64,000 bases of DNA from an uncultured Collinsella sp. (GCA_902479065.1 CABSNM010000008.1:6383-70382); one strand, 5' to 3'; shown: positions 24,807 through 34,383, counted from the stretch's first letter. Numbers and translations are program-made. The notes: generated by a model not told the origin, from the letters alone.

Positions 24807-26602
24807 TCGACGAGGAGAACAAGTCCGCAACTATGACCGAGGCACCGGCTGCCGCCACAGCTGCGCCGGCCCACGCCGCTCCGGCGGGCTCCGCACCCGT
24901 GGAACCCGAGGACACCGTGTTCTCCCTGCCTCTTTCGCATGTAACGCATGATATTTCGGATCTCGCCGATAACGAGGACGAAGAGGATGCCGTAGCGGCG
25001 CCCATCGGCGCACATGCTGCGGAACAGCCCACAGCGCCCGAAGCAACCCCGGCGCCGGCTCACTTTGCAGAGCCCGTCGCCGCGGCAATCAACGAGAGCG
25101 CTGCGGTGTTTGCGGCACCCGAGCCCGCCGCGCCGGCGTTTCCCATAGCCCCGGCATCCGAGGTTGCGCCCGCGTCTACGCCGGCGCCCGAGCCTATAGA
25201 CGTCAGCCCGCAAGACGACGAGTCGACCGCCCGCGCGCCCGAGGAGCCCGGCTCCCCGGACACCGGCGATTCCGAATCAAACGCCGAGACCGACACCGTC
25301 TCTCCCGGTGACACAGCCGAGATCGACGTTGCCGCCGTTGAGACCAAGCTCAAAGACCCCGGCTCGACCATGAGCTTTGAGCCCCTGACCGAGGAGCGCA
25401 TCGAGACCGACTCGACCTATGATGCCGGCACCACCACGCAACTCATGTGGGGCGCCCGCTCTGACGTTGGCTGCGTACGCCCGCACAATGAGGATTCCTA
25501 CCTGGTGCAGTCGCCGCTCTTTTGCGTATGCGACGGCATGGGCGGTCACGCCGCCGGCGAGGTAGCCTCTTCCATTGCCGTCGAGACTATTGCCAAGACG
25601 GCCCCGCAGTCCGCCGACGCAGCACGCCTGGCCGCAGCCGTCGAGGCAGCCAACGCCGCCGTAATCGAGGCGGCCCTGAACGGCCTGGGCAAGCCCGGCA
25701 TGGGCTGCACAGCCACTTGCGCCTATATCGAAAACGACACGCTCGCCATCGCCCACGTGGGTGACTCTCGCGCCTACCTGCTCCACGAGGGCACGCTCAT
25801 CCGCGTGACCCGCGACCACTCCTACGTGGAGGAGCTCGTGGACGCCGGTGAGATTACGGCAGACGAGGCTCGCGTCCACCCCAACCGCTCGGTCATCACC
25901 CGTGCGCTGGGCTCGGACCCCGCCATGTATGCCGACCACTTCACTCTGCATATCGAGGAAGGCGACCGCCTGATCCTGTGCTCCGACGGCCTTTCGAGCA
26001 TGATTCCCGATAGCGATATCGAGAACATCGCCACGCAGTCCTCAACCGCGCAAATCTGCGTCGACAACCTAGTGGACGCGGCGCTTGCCGCCGGCGGCCA
26101 CGACAACGTGACCGTAGTAGTCGTTGACCTGGTTGACGATGGCGTTATGCGCGAGGCGCAACGCGTGCGTCGCCGCAACGTCACCATCGGCGTCGTCTTA
26201 GGTCTCGTCTTGGTGCTGGCGGCTGCCATCTGGGCCTACACGGGTGTCACCGGCTCGTACTACCTGGGTACCTACCAGGGCAATGTCGCCGTCTGGCGCG
26301 GCCTGCCCGGCAAGCCGCTCGGACTCAAGCTCCACTGGCTCGAAAGCGAAACCAGCATCAAGCTGTCCGACCTGCCCGAAGACACGCAAAACCGCCTCAA
26401 GGCGGGCATTCCGCAAACAAGTGTCGACGATGCGCAGGACACGATATCCAAGTACCGCCACCAGATCGACGAGGAGCAGACCCGCCAGGTGATCGACGCG
26501 CAAACGATTCGCGACAACACCAATCAGGGATCGGCCTCCGAATCAGATTCCGAGAAAACCGCCGAACAGTCCGCCGAGGCCGAAGCCTCCGATAAGAATT
26601 AG
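24803..26602 (+). CDS. pstP: PP2C-family Ser/Thr phosphatase PstP-like (599 aa)
   Basis: The catalytic PP2C domain (about residues 215-440) has the metal-binding motifs RPHNEDSY, CDGMGGHAAGE, LCSDGLSSM and GGHDNVTVVV. A single membrane span (about 463-480) and an outer tail follow. Unlike typical PstP there is a long acidic Ala/Pro-rich N-terminal extension of about 200 residues. A start at the second Met (24833) would shorten it by only ten residues. It would remove phosphate from the kinases and FHA partners of this operon. Confidence 0.9.
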   Translation: MIDEENKSATMTEAPAAATAAPAHAAPAGSAPVEPEDTVFSLPLSHVTHDISDLADNEDEEDAVAAPIGAHAAEQPTAPEATPAPAHFAEPVAAAINESAAVFAAPEPAAPAFPIAPASEVAPASTPAPEPIDVSPQDDESTARAPEEPGSPDTGDSESNAETDTVSPGDTAEIDVAAVETKLKDPGSTMSFEPLTEERIETDSTYDAGTTTQLMWGARSDVGCVRPHNEDSYLVQSPLFCVCDGMGGHAAGEVASSIAVETIAKTAPQSADAARLAAAVEAANAAVIEAALNGLGKPGMGCTATCAYIENDTLAIAHVGDSRAYLLHEGTLIRVTRDHSYVEELVDAGEITADEARVHPNRSVITRALGSDPAMYADHFTLHIEEGDRLILCSDGLSSMIPDSDIENIATQSSTAQICVDNLVDAALAAGGHDNVTVVVVDLVDDGVMREAQRVRRRNVTIGVVLGLVLVLAAAIWAYTGVTGSYYLGTYQGNVAVWRGLPGKPLGLKLHWLESETSIKLSDLPEDTQNRLKAGIPQTSVDDAQDTISKYRHQIDEEQTRQVIDAQTIRDNTNQGSASESDSEKTAEQSAEAEASDKN

Positions 26603-26618
26603 AAAGGGAGTGCCGCTT

Positions 26619-29489
26619 ATGAGTCGCCGCAACACCGAGCTGCTCTTGCTCATCGCCTCGGCGTTCCCCGTCATCCTGCTGTATGCGATGTACGTCCTCA
26701 CCGCGGGCGCTGCCATCTCCTTTGAGACGCTCGCCGTACCGATCGGCCTCTTTGCCGCCTTTGCCGCGGCCCACATTGCCGTGCGCATCTTGGCGCCCGG
26801 TGCCGACCCCGCCATCCTGCCCATCGTATTTATACTTTCGGGCATCGGCATCACGTTCGTGACGCGTCTCGCCCCCGCTCTCGCCATCTCACAGCTCATC
26901 ATCCTGTTTGTCTCGGTGGCGCTCATGGTGGGAACGCTTGCACTAGTCAAAAACCTCGACGTGGTCATGCGCTACAAGTACACCTTTGGCATTATCGGCA
27001 TCATCCTGCTGATGCTGCCCATCTTTATCGGCACCACGATCTCGGGCTCCAAGCTGTGGATTCGCATCGCGGGCTTTACCATCCAGCCTGGCGAGTTCGC
27101 CAAGGTCTTTATCGTCCTGTTCCTGGCCGGCTACCTAGCCGAGAACCGCGAGCTGCTCTCCATCTCCAACCGCAAGATCCTGGGCTTTAAGATCCCTCGT
27201 CTGCGACTGCTGCTGCCGCTGTTTGCCGTGTGGGGTGTGTGCCTGCTCGTCGTCGTCTTCGAACGCGACCTGGGTTCGGCCGTGCTGTTCTACACCATCT
27301 TCTTGCTGATGCTCTACGTTGCCACGGGGCGCTTTTCGTATGTCGTTATCGGCCTTGCGCTCTTAGCCGTTGGAGCCGTGGGCGCCTACAAGTTCCTGTC
27401 GCACGTTCAGGTGCGTTTCCAGGTTTGGGTCGATCCGTTTAAGGACGCCCAGGGCCAGGGCTACCAGATTGTCCAGTCGCTCTTCTCGCTTGCCGACGGC
27501 GGTCTGGTCGGTGTTGGCATCGGCAACGGGATGGCCAACAACATCCCCGTCGTCGAGTCCGACTTTATCTTCTCGGCCATCGGCGAGGAGATGGGTCTTT
27601 TGGGCGGCGGCGCCGTGCTCATCCTGTTTATGCTCTTTGCCGTGCGTGGCCTCACCACAGCTGCCCGCGCTAAATCCGACCTCGCCGCCTTTAGCGCCAC
27701 CGGTCTTACGGCAGCCATCAGCTTCCAGGCCTTTTTGATCGTGGGCGGCGTCACCCGCCTGATCCCGCTGACCGGCGTCACTCTGCCCTTTATGAGCCAG
27801 GGCGGCTCCTCGCTGCTGGCGAGCTTTATCATCGTCGCGCTCCTGCTGCGCGCCGGTGACGAGGCTACCGGACGCGAGGCCGAGCTTACCGGCACCGGCA
27901 CCATGGCCGCCATCACCGATGATCAGGTCGCATCTGCCGCCGCCCCGACGGGCACGCGCTTTGCCACCTCGTCTTCCTACGGCAGCGGTAGCCATTCCGT
28001 CGGCTCGCGCATGCGTCGTCGCCTGCTCGACACGCCTGAATCCGGTGTGCTCGGCCGCGTGGCGCTCGCCAACCGTCTAACTCGTGCGGTGCTCGCCTTT
28101 ACGGCGCTGTTCGCCATCCTTATCGGCAACCTCACCTATGTCCAGGTCATCAAGGCCAAGGACTATCAGGACATGCCGACCAACAACCACACCATCGCCC
28201 GCTCCAAGTACATCCAGCGCGGTTCCATCATCACGTCCGACGGCGTGACGCTGGCCGAGTCGCTGCAGCAGGAGGACGGCACCTACGTACGCTCCTACCC
28301 CAACGGTAACCTGGCAGCGCACGTGGTTGGCTACGTGAGCCAGCAGTATGGCACCACCGCCATCGAGAGCGCCATGAACGACACGCTCACCGGCTCTAAG
28401 GACTACTCCAGCTGGAACAACGCCATCGCGTCGCTCGCGGGCCAGACCCAGCCGGGCAACACCGCCAAGCTCACCATCGACTCGCGCATCCAGACGGCTG
28501 CTGAGCAGGCGCTCAAGGGCTTTAAGGGCGCTGTAGTGGTCATCGACCCGCGTACCGGCGCGGTGCTCGCATGTGCCAGCTCGCCCACCTACGACAACAC
28601 CAACATCGATGCCCTGCTGCAGACGGGCGGCGGCGAGGACGGCTCCATGTACAATCGCGCCATGGACGCGCTGTACACGCCGGGCTCAACGTTTAAGGTC
28701 GTTACGCTTTCCGCGGCACTCGAGACCGGTACCGCCAGCCTTACCAGCACCTACCAGGCGCCCGGCTCCATGGACATCGGCAACGCACCGGTCACCAACT
28801 ATGCCAACGAGAGCTACGGCACCATCAGCCTGCAGCAGGCCTTTGCCGTGTCCTCCAACGTCGTCTTCGGCCAGGTGGCAAACGAAGTTGGCGCAAACAC
28901 GCTCGTGCAGTTTGCCAACGCCTTTTGCTACGGCCAAAAGCTCGGCCAGGACCTGACCTCCGCGGCCTCCATCATGGCCGATCCGTCGCTCATGACCGAA
29001 TGGGAGACTGCCTGGGCCGGCGCCGGCCAGCCTGTCGGCATGGACCACACGCCCGGCCCGCAGACCACCGTCATGCAAAACGCCGTGATTGCCGCCGCCA
29101 TCGCTAACAGCGGCGTGGTCATGGACCCGTACTTTGTAGCCCAGGTACTCGCCCCGGACGGAACCGTGGTCAAGACCACGCAGTCCCGCTCGCTTGGTCA
29201 GGCCGTCAGCTCCGCCACGGCCGACCAGGTCAAGCAGGCCATGCTTGCCGTCGTCCAGTCCGGCACCGGCACCGATGCCCAGATCCCCGGCGTCAAGGTC
29301 GCCGGCAAGACCGGCTCGGCCGAGACCGGCGGCACCAACGTCAACTCGATGTTCGTTGGCTTTGCACCTTACGATTCACCCACGGTCGCCATCTCGGTGG
29401 CCTTGGAGGATTACGACAAGCATGACGTCAAGGCCGCCAAGATTGCCGGTATCGTCCTGACCGCGGCGCTTGCCGCACAGGGAGCGTGA
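26619..29489 (+). CDS. Fused SEDS glycosyltransferase and class B PBP (956 aa)
   Basis: Residues 1 to about 430 form a RodA/FtsW SEDS polymerase with about ten spans and the motifs SGSKLWIRI, QPGEFAKV, FERDLGSAVLF and SQGGSSL. Residues about 475-956 form a class B penicillin-binding protein with one span, then the transpeptidase motifs STFK (Ser 690), SSN (745-747) and KTG (897-899). In most bacteria, including mycobacteria (rodA, pbpA), these are two adjacent genes. Here no stop separates them, so polymerase and cross-linker are fixed one to one. ATG 26619 has an AAGGGAG site. Confidence 0.92.
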   Translation: MSRRNTELLLLIASAFPVILLYAMYVLTAGAAISFETLAVPIGLFAAFAAAHIAVRILAPGADPAILPIVFILSGIGITFVTRLAPALAISQLIILFVSVALMVGTLALVKNLDVVMRYKYTFGIIGIILLMLPIFIGTTISGSKLWIRIAGFTIQPGEFAKVFIVLFLAGYLAENRELLSISNRKILGFKIPRLRLLLPLFAVWGVCLLVVVFERDLGSAVLFYTIFLLMLYVATGRFSYVVIGLALLAVGAVGAYKFLSHVQVRFQVWVDPFKDAQGQGYQIVQSLFSLADGGLVGVGIGNGMANNIPVVESDFIFSAIGEEMGLLGGGAVLILFMLFAVRGLTTAARAKSDLAAFSATGLTAAISFQAFLIVGGVTRLIPLTGVTLPFMSQGGSSLLASFIIVALLLRAGDEATGREAELTGTGTMAAITDDQVASAAAPTGTRFATSSSYGSGSHSVGSRMRRRLLDTPESGVLGRVALANRLTRAVLAFTALFAILIGNLTYVQVIKAKDYQDMPTNNHTIARSKYIQRGSIITSDGVTLAESLQQEDGTYVRSYPNGNLAAHVVGYVSQQYGTTAIESAMNDTLTGSKDYSSWNNAIASLAGQTQPGNTAKLTIDSRIQTAAEQALKGFKGAVVVIDPRTGAVLACASSPTYDNTNIDALLQTGGGEDGSMYNRAMDALYTPGSTFKVVTLSAALETGTASLTSTYQAPGSMDIGNAPVTNYANESYGTISLQQAFAVSSNVVFGQVANEVGANTLVQFANAFCYGQKLGQDLTSAASIMADPSLMTEWETAWAGAGQPVGMDHTPGPQTTVMQNAVIAAAIANSGVVMDPYFVAQVLAPDGTVVKTTQSRSLGQAVSSATADQVKQAMLAVVQSGTGTDAQIPGVKVAGKTGSAETGGTNVNSMFVGFAPYDSPTVAISVALEDYDKHDVKAAKIAGIVLTAALAAQGA

Positions 29490-29621
29490 TGCCCATGATC
29501 GAATCGGACACCCGAGGCGCGCCGCGGCCTAAGGGTTAGCGGCAACGCGTCACACGGCCCCAGCGGCCACATCGTAGGTACTACACACATCGTTGAGCGA
29601 ATAGTTATGTTAGGAGCAGGA

Positions 29622-31583
29622 ATGGAACAGAGGGTCCTCGGGGGAAGATACCTCCTCAAGGATAAGGTGGGAACAGGCGGCATGGCGACCGTCTACCGTG
29701 CACAGGACCAGGTTCTCGACCGCACGGTAGCCGTCAAGATCATGCTGCCGCAGTATGCTGGCGACGCGACCTTCGCCGCACGCTTTAAGCAGGAGGCCCA
29801 GGCAGCAGCCGGCCTCTCCTCCCCCTATATCGTGGGCGTCTACGATTGGGGCAAGGACGGCGACACCTATTACATCGTCATGGAGTACCTGCGCGGCACC
29901 GACCTTAAGAGCGGCATCAAGAGCCACGGCGCCCTCGACCCCAAGAAGGTCGCGCAGATCGGCTCGCAGATCAGCTCCGCGCTTTCGGTCGCCCACAAGC
30001 ACGAGATCATCCACCGCGACATTAAGCCGCAGAACATCATGGTGCTGCCCGACGGCAACATCAAGGTGATGGACTTTGGCATTGCGCGCGCCAAGAACAG
30101 CCACCTCACGCAAGACAACAACGTGCTGGGAACCGCCCACTACGTCAGCCCCGAGCAGACCCGTGGTCAGGACCTCGGCCCCACCTCGGATATCTACTCG
30201 CTGGGCGTCGTGATGTACGAGTGCGCCACTGGCCGCGTTCCCTTTGACGGTGACGACGCTATCTCGGTCGCACTCAAGCAGGTCAACGAGCTGCCTATTC
30301 CGCCGAGCCAGATCAACTCCGGTGTCGACGCCGACCTTGAGCGCATCATCCTCAAGTGCATGGAGAAGGACCCGGCAAACCGCTTCCAGACCGCCGACGA
30401 GCTGCGTCAGGTGCTCAACAGCTACCTGTCGGGCCGTGCCGTAAACATCTCGGAGCCCACGCGCATCATCGGTGCCCCCGGTGAGTTGGGCGCCACCAAG
30501 ACTCGCGAGCTTTCCGATCAGACGCGCGCCATGGTGCGTCCCGTCTCGGGCGTGAGCGGCCAGAATACCGCCCGTAGCTCGGTTTCGGGCTCCACTGGCT
30601 CCTACGAGGTCGAAGAGCCCAAATCCAACAAGAACAAGATCATCGCCGCCGTGGTGGCAGCGGTTGCCGTCATCGGCATCGTGGTGGCCTTTGCCACAGG
30701 ACTCTTTGGCGGCGAGCAGGTCACCGTTCCCGATGTACTGGGCAAGGACCAGCAGACTGCCGTCGAGCTGATCAAGGAAGCCGGCCTCGAGGTCGGCACC
30801 ATCGACCAAAGCTACAACGACGATGTCGACGAGGGCAAGGTCGCCGAGCAGACGCCCAACGGCAACACCAAGAAGGCCAAGGGCACTAAGGTGAACCTGG
30901 TAATCTCCAAGGGCCCCAAGCCCTCCGAGAAGGTTGAGGTTCCCCGGCTTGTCGGCCTGACCAAGGACCAGGCAGAAGCCGCGCTGGCAAGCGTTGGCCT
31001 GAAGGGCAACGCCTCCGAGGAGGCCAACGAGGCCGATGAGGGCCAGGTCTTTGAGCAGGGCACCGAAGCCGGTAAGGAAGTCGCGAAGGGCACGACCATC
31101 TCGTACAAGGTCTCGAGCGGCCCGGATACCACGTCCGTCCCCGACCTGACCGACATGACCGAGGCGCAGGCGCGCAACGCCCTCGATATGGCAGGCTTTG
31201 GCGTCGACGTGAGCTACCAGGAAAACGACTCTGTTACCGAGGGCACCGTGATCAGCTGGAACCCCAGCGGTAAGCAGAAGCCCGGCGCCACGATTACCGT
31301 CGTCATTGCCAAGAAGTCCGGCAAGGCCACCGTCCCGGGCAACCTGTACGGCAAGAGCATTTCCGCCGCCGTTACCGCGCTCAACAACGCCGGTTTCTAT
31401 AACATTGGCTTCTGTGACCAGAACGGCAATCCCGTAAGCGGTAACGAGGATGCCACCGTTACGGGCGTCTCCCCCACCGGCAAGCAGTCCACCGACAGCA
31501 CGATCACGCTAACAGTCGCACTTTCTGGCTCGGGTTCGGGCTCTGGCTCGGGCACGGGTGACGATTCCGGTACGACCAACTAG
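29622..31583 (+). CDS. pknB: PASTA Ser/Thr kinase PknB (653 aa)
   Basis: The kinase domain (about residues 10-270) has VGTGGMATVY, AVKIM, HRDIKPQNIMV, MDFGIAR and GTAHYVSPEQ. One membrane span (about 340-360) leads to four extracellular PASTA repeats, each opening with a VPxL-like box (VTVPDVLG, VEVPRLVG, TSVPDLTD, ATVPGNLY). PASTA repeats bind muropeptides or lipid II, so this is the sensor kinase of the locus. A Ser/Gly-rich tail ends the protein. ATG 29622 has an AGGAG site. An ATG 15 bases upstream has none. Confidence 0.93.
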   Translation: MEQRVLGGRYLLKDKVGTGGMATVYRAQDQVLDRTVAVKIMLPQYAGDATFAARFKQEAQAAAGLSSPYIVGVYDWGKDGDTYYIVMEYLRGTDLKSGIKSHGALDPKKVAQIGSQISSALSVAHKHEIIHRDIKPQNIMVLPDGNIKVMDFGIARAKNSHLTQDNNVLGTAHYVSPEQTRGQDLGPTSDIYSLGVVMYECATGRVPFDGDDAISVALKQVNELPIPPSQINSGVDADLERIILKCMEKDPANRFQTADELRQVLNSYLSGRAVNISEPTRIIGAPGELGATKTRELSDQTRAMVRPVSGVSGQNTARSSVSGSTGSYEVEEPKSNKNKIIAAVVAAVAVIGIVVAFATGLFGGEQVTVPDVLGKDQQTAVELIKEAGLEVGTIDQSYNDDVDEGKVAEQTPNGNTKKAKGTKVNLVISKGPKPSEKVEVPRLVGLTKDQAEAALASVGLKGNASEEANEADEGQVFEQGTEAGKEVAKGTTISYKVSSGPDTTSVPDLTDMTEAQARNALDMAGFGVDVSYQENDSVTEGTVISWNPSGKQKPGATITVVIAKKSGKATVPGNLYGKSISAAVTALNNAGFYNIGFCDQNGNPVSGNEDATVTGVSPTGKQSTDSTITLTVALSGSGSGSGSGTGDDSGTTN

Positions 31584-31635
31584 TCGCCACCCCACCGCTC
31601 ATCACGGCTCTCGCCGCAAACATATTCGCTCACAG

Positions 31636-31675
31636 GCGCCCGCTTGCTTCCCCAGCAAGCGGGCGCTTTCTTTAT
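31636..31675 (+). terminator. Rho-independent terminator of the pknB operon
   Basis: A 12-bp perfect stem (31636-31647 with 31655-31666) has a seven-base loop and a following TTTCTTTAT. Confidence 0.9.
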
Positions 31676-31751
31676 CTGAAGCATCGAATACTACGGCATG
31701 CCTTAAACCAAAAGAGCCCGCCACCGTAACGGTACCGGGCTCGATATTCCT

Positions 31752-31841
31752 CTGGTGCCCCCGGGCGGATTCGAAAACTCCCCCCCGCGGGGAAATGAGT
31801 GACGCGGGCGTCGACGGTTCGAATCCGCCGGCGGTCCCACA
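31752..31841. repeat. Degenerate tRNA 3'-end fragments
   Basis: 31752-31775 is identical to 31883-31906, part of the 3' end of a tRNA read on the minus strand (T-loop plus acceptor plus CCA). 31803-31841 is a similar T-arm fragment on the plus strand. Neither forms a whole tRNA. They look like scars of earlier insertions or rearrangements at the same tRNA gene. Confidence 0.6.
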
Positions 31842-31849
31842 AACCAGAA

Positions 31850-31873
31850 ACGGCGCCACTCTCGCGGCGCCGT
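31850..31873 (-). terminator. Former terminator of the tRNA gene
   Basis: ACGGCGCC, eight bases, GGCGCCGT, followed on the minus strand by TTTCTGG. It lies just beyond the displaced tRNA 3' end and probably ended the tRNA transcript before the element inserted. Confidence 0.55.
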
Positions 31874-31881
31874 CATAATCT

Positions 31882-31928
31882 TCTGGTGCCCCCGGGCGGA
31901 TTCGAACCGTCGACACCCGCTTTAGGAG
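31882..31928 (-). other. Attachment site, left (displaced tRNA 3' half)
   Basis: The 18-base core CGACACCCGCTTTAGGAG at 31911-31928 is identical to 42695-42712 inside the intact tRNA-Arg. Bases 31882-31910 continue as a tRNA T-arm and acceptor that differ from the intact gene in the T stem. This is what integration into the anticodon-arm region of a tRNA leaves. The host's old 3' half is pushed away and the element supplies a new one. Confidence 0.8.
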
Positions 31929-32035
31929 GTCATGGTCATTTACCTTACCTGGGCAAATGCAATTATGCCATATTTTATATATTCGCAGGTAGATTAGCTA
32001 TTTTTGAGTTTCTGCTGGTTCTTATTAGAATTCTA

Positions 32036-32056
32036 TTTCACCTCTTTTTCACCCCT
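32036..32056 (+). repeat. Integrase arm-site-like repeat, left
   Basis: A 21-base sequence made of two TTTCACC-type boxes separated by a T-run. It matches 42575-42595 near the other end with one difference. Position and duplication suggest arm-type binding sites for the integrase. Confidence 0.5.
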
Positions 32057-32091
32057 AGCAGTTGCGTTTACGGCTTGCAGGGGTGAAAAGT

Positions 32092-32146
32092 TTACGTTAG
32101 GCTCGGGGCCGAGGCCCTCAAAGCCCCGGCCCCGAGCCTAACGTAA
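32092..32146. promoter_or_regulatory. 19-bp perfect inverted repeat before the integrase gene
   Basis: Arms 32092-32110 and 32128-32146 (around TAGGCTCGGGGCC) are perfect inverted copies with a 17-base loop. The repeat ends 18 bases before the integrase start, ahead of its GGAGG site. It could be an attenuator or an operator controlling integrase synthesis. Confidence 0.55.
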
Positions 32147-32164
32147 TCCCCTTGGAGGACACTT

Positions 32165-33463
32165 TTGGAAACCAGAATCAAACCAACCGCAAAGGGAACA
32201 TCTGAACCCATCAAGGGAAAGCCCGGCTCATTCAAGATTTACTTCTCTCTTGGGAGAGACCCGAACTCCGGAAAGAACGGCAGCAAAGTTAAGTATCTCA
32301 AAACACCCAAGAGGACCATCCATTGCAAGAGCAAGAACCCGAAGAACTGGCCTAGCGAAGTCGCAAACGCTCTCAACGAGTACCGCGAGGAACTTGAGAG
32401 CTATGAACCATCTAGGGATGCTCCGAGCACCGTAGCGGCATATGCCGAATCCTTCCACGTGCTCCGAGAGAGCTCATTCGGCTCCCCTCTCTCATATGAG
32501 CGAGAGGGATACGACGTGCGACACATACGCGAACTGTTCGAAGACGTGCCCCTAGCCGACCTGAGGCCCGACGATGTTAAACGCGCCTACGCTGAGGCCC
32601 GTTCAAATGGAAGGTTCACCGACGCCGAGATTCGTCGCATTCACGTCAAGCTTAAGCAGGTCATGCAAGATGCCCTTGAGAACGAACTGATTGGCCGCAA
32701 TCCTTGCATCGGCATAAAGCTGCCGAAACCGGACCTGCGAGCACGAAACTTTCTCCCTCCCGATGAGCTCCCAAGATTCACTGAGTGCTTGCTTTCCGAG
32801 CCGATGGGGCCCATGACCGTCTGCACCATGCTTATATTTCACCTTGGGCTGAGGAAAGGCGAGGCTTTAGGGCTCAGCTGGCTCGATTACGACCCCGAAG
32901 CCATGGAGCTCCGAATCGTCCGGCAGTACACCAGCGACAAGACCTTGAGGCCCCCGAAATCGGAGATGAGCAGGCGCATTCTCTCCATAGACAAAGCTCT
33001 GGCCGAGTATTTAGACAAGTGGAAGACTATGCAGCGCGACATATTCAGACGTCGCGGGTTGGAACAAAAGGATACCGACCCCATCGTCCACGCATTCAGC
33101 GTTGGAAAGGATCCCGACGGTTTCCGCAGCATAAGCGTCACCAGACCAAGCGGGCACAACTACTCTCGATGGTTTAGGGACTTCTGCGTCGATAACGGCT
33201 ATGGGACTTATAGCGATGTGACAAAGCAGTTCATGCGAGACGGCAAGCTTCATACGCGCGGCACTGGTTACTCAGGACTTGTTCCCCATGGCCTCCGTCA
33301 CACCACCGCGACCGCTCTCGTGGCGAGCAACGTCGATTTAAAGACCGTTCAGGCGCGAATGGGCCATGCCTCCGCAAGCACAACGGCTAATTTCTACACC
33401 CATGCAATCAGGGCCAATGACCGAAACGCAGCAGAAGTCTTTGAATTGCTGTCATCTAAGTAA
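32165..33463 (+). CDS. int: Site-specific tyrosine recombinase (integrase, 432 aa)
   Basis: This is a phage-type integrase with an N-terminal arm-binding and core-binding region and a C-terminal catalytic domain. Catalytic residues are visible: Arg 230 in GLRKGEALGL, HGLRH (His 375, Arg 378) and the nucleophile Tyr 411 in TANFYTHA after the MGHAS box. The start is TTG 32165 with a GGAGG site. It would insert and, with a helper, excise the element at the tRNA-Arg core. Confidence 0.93.
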   Translation: METRIKPTAKGTSEPIKGKPGSFKIYFSLGRDPNSGKNGSKVKYLKTPKRTIHCKSKNPKNWPSEVANALNEYREELESYEPSRDAPSTVAAYAESFHVLRESSFGSPLSYEREGYDVRHIRELFEDVPLADLRPDDVKRAYAEARSNGRFTDAEIRRIHVKLKQVMQDALENELIGRNPCIGIKLPKPDLRARNFLPPDELPRFTECLLSEPMGPMTVCTMLIFHLGLRKGEALGLSWLDYDPEAMELRIVRQYTSDKTLRPPKSEMSRRILSIDKALAEYLDKWKTMQRDIFRRRGLEQKDTDPIVHAFSVGKDPDGFRSISVTRPSGHNYSRWFRDFCVDNGYGTYSDVTKQFMRDGKLHTRGTGYSGLVPHGLRHTTATALVASNVDLKTVQARMGHASASTTANFYTHAIRANDRNAAEVFELLSSK

Positions 33464-33575
33464 TAGCTAGTTTACCTCGATGTTCACTATCTCTTCATAC
33501 GGTGGGCTACTACTAGGGCTACATGCGCCGTCTGATGGTACGATGATTGCAGACAAACGATTGGAGGTGAATAAA

Positions 33576-34304
33576 ATGGTCTATAAGAAGAAGGCCGAGA
33601 AGCGTATCCGCATACCCGAAAACCTCAAGACCCCCTTCTCACAGATGGTCTCCGACGAGGCTTACCTTCGAGCGACCGATGAGTCAAAAGCCATTATCGG
33701 CCTTGTCTTTGACGAGGTGCTTCCCTCCCCGGCATTTCCGAGGGACAGGATGCTCGACGTCTACAGCGGTAGTGGTCTGTTTGCGAGCGTCTCGGACGTT
33801 CTGCGTTCGAACGTCACTGGCGCGACGGGAACCGTCGCCCACGGCGGCTATAAGCCCATTGTCGAGTTCGGTTTCGAGCTAATCCACGAGAGGCGTTGTG
33901 GGACCGCGCTCTTTACCGGCGCGATGGACATGCCGCACCTTCGCCGCTGCTTTGATTCCGTCATTGACTTTATGGAGCACAAGGTTCCGCGCGATCCCTC
34001 AGACCCCTTTGTCGATTACGAGACCGACAGGGCGGTGAAGTACGGCCGCACCCTGATGGACGAGGCGTCCACCAACTATAACCGCGCCCCCGTTGTGGCG
34101 CTCGTGCGCTTCGCCATCGAGTATTTTGACGAAATCGGCCAGCTGAACGCGACATGCGCCTATCTCGCCGACGCCTTCTCCGCGCTCGAAGAGAGCGTCA
34201 CGACCTCTGCCGCAGACTGCGGCAACCAGCACGTACTCCCGGATACCCCGGAGTTGCGTCGCAAATGGAGCAGTCTTCTTGAAGAAGTTTGTTCCGACTG
34301 GTAA
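33576..34304 (+). CDS. Element gene of unknown function (242 aa)
   Basis: The protein has a basic N-terminus (MVYKKKAEKRIRIP), no membrane span and no motif I recognise. ATG 33576 is chosen because of the site GGAGGTG. An in-frame ATG 96 bases upstream lacks one. It lies between integrase and the HTH gene, where replication, control or immunity genes of such elements usually sit. Confidence 0.6.
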   Translation: MVYKKKAEKRIRIPENLKTPFSQMVSDEAYLRATDESKAIIGLVFDEVLPSPAFPRDRMLDVYSGSGLFASVSDVLRSNVTGATGTVAHGGYKPIVEFGFELIHERRCGTALFTGAMDMPHLRRCFDSVIDFMEHKVPRDPSDPFVDYETDRAVKYGRTLMDEASTNYNRAPVVALVRFAIEYFDEIGQLNATCAYLADAFSALEESVTTSAADCGNQHVLPDTPELRRKWSSLLEEVCSDW

Positions 34305-34383
34305 TAAAAAACGGCACCCGACTCCCCTCTCTTAGTCGCCAAACCTCGAAGAGGAGCCGAGCACCCCAAACAAGGAGTTTATC

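Noticed and set aside
31803..31841. A complete plus-strand tRNA gene.
   Set aside because: Only the T-arm and a poor acceptor are present. No D-arm or anticodon arm can be formed upstream.
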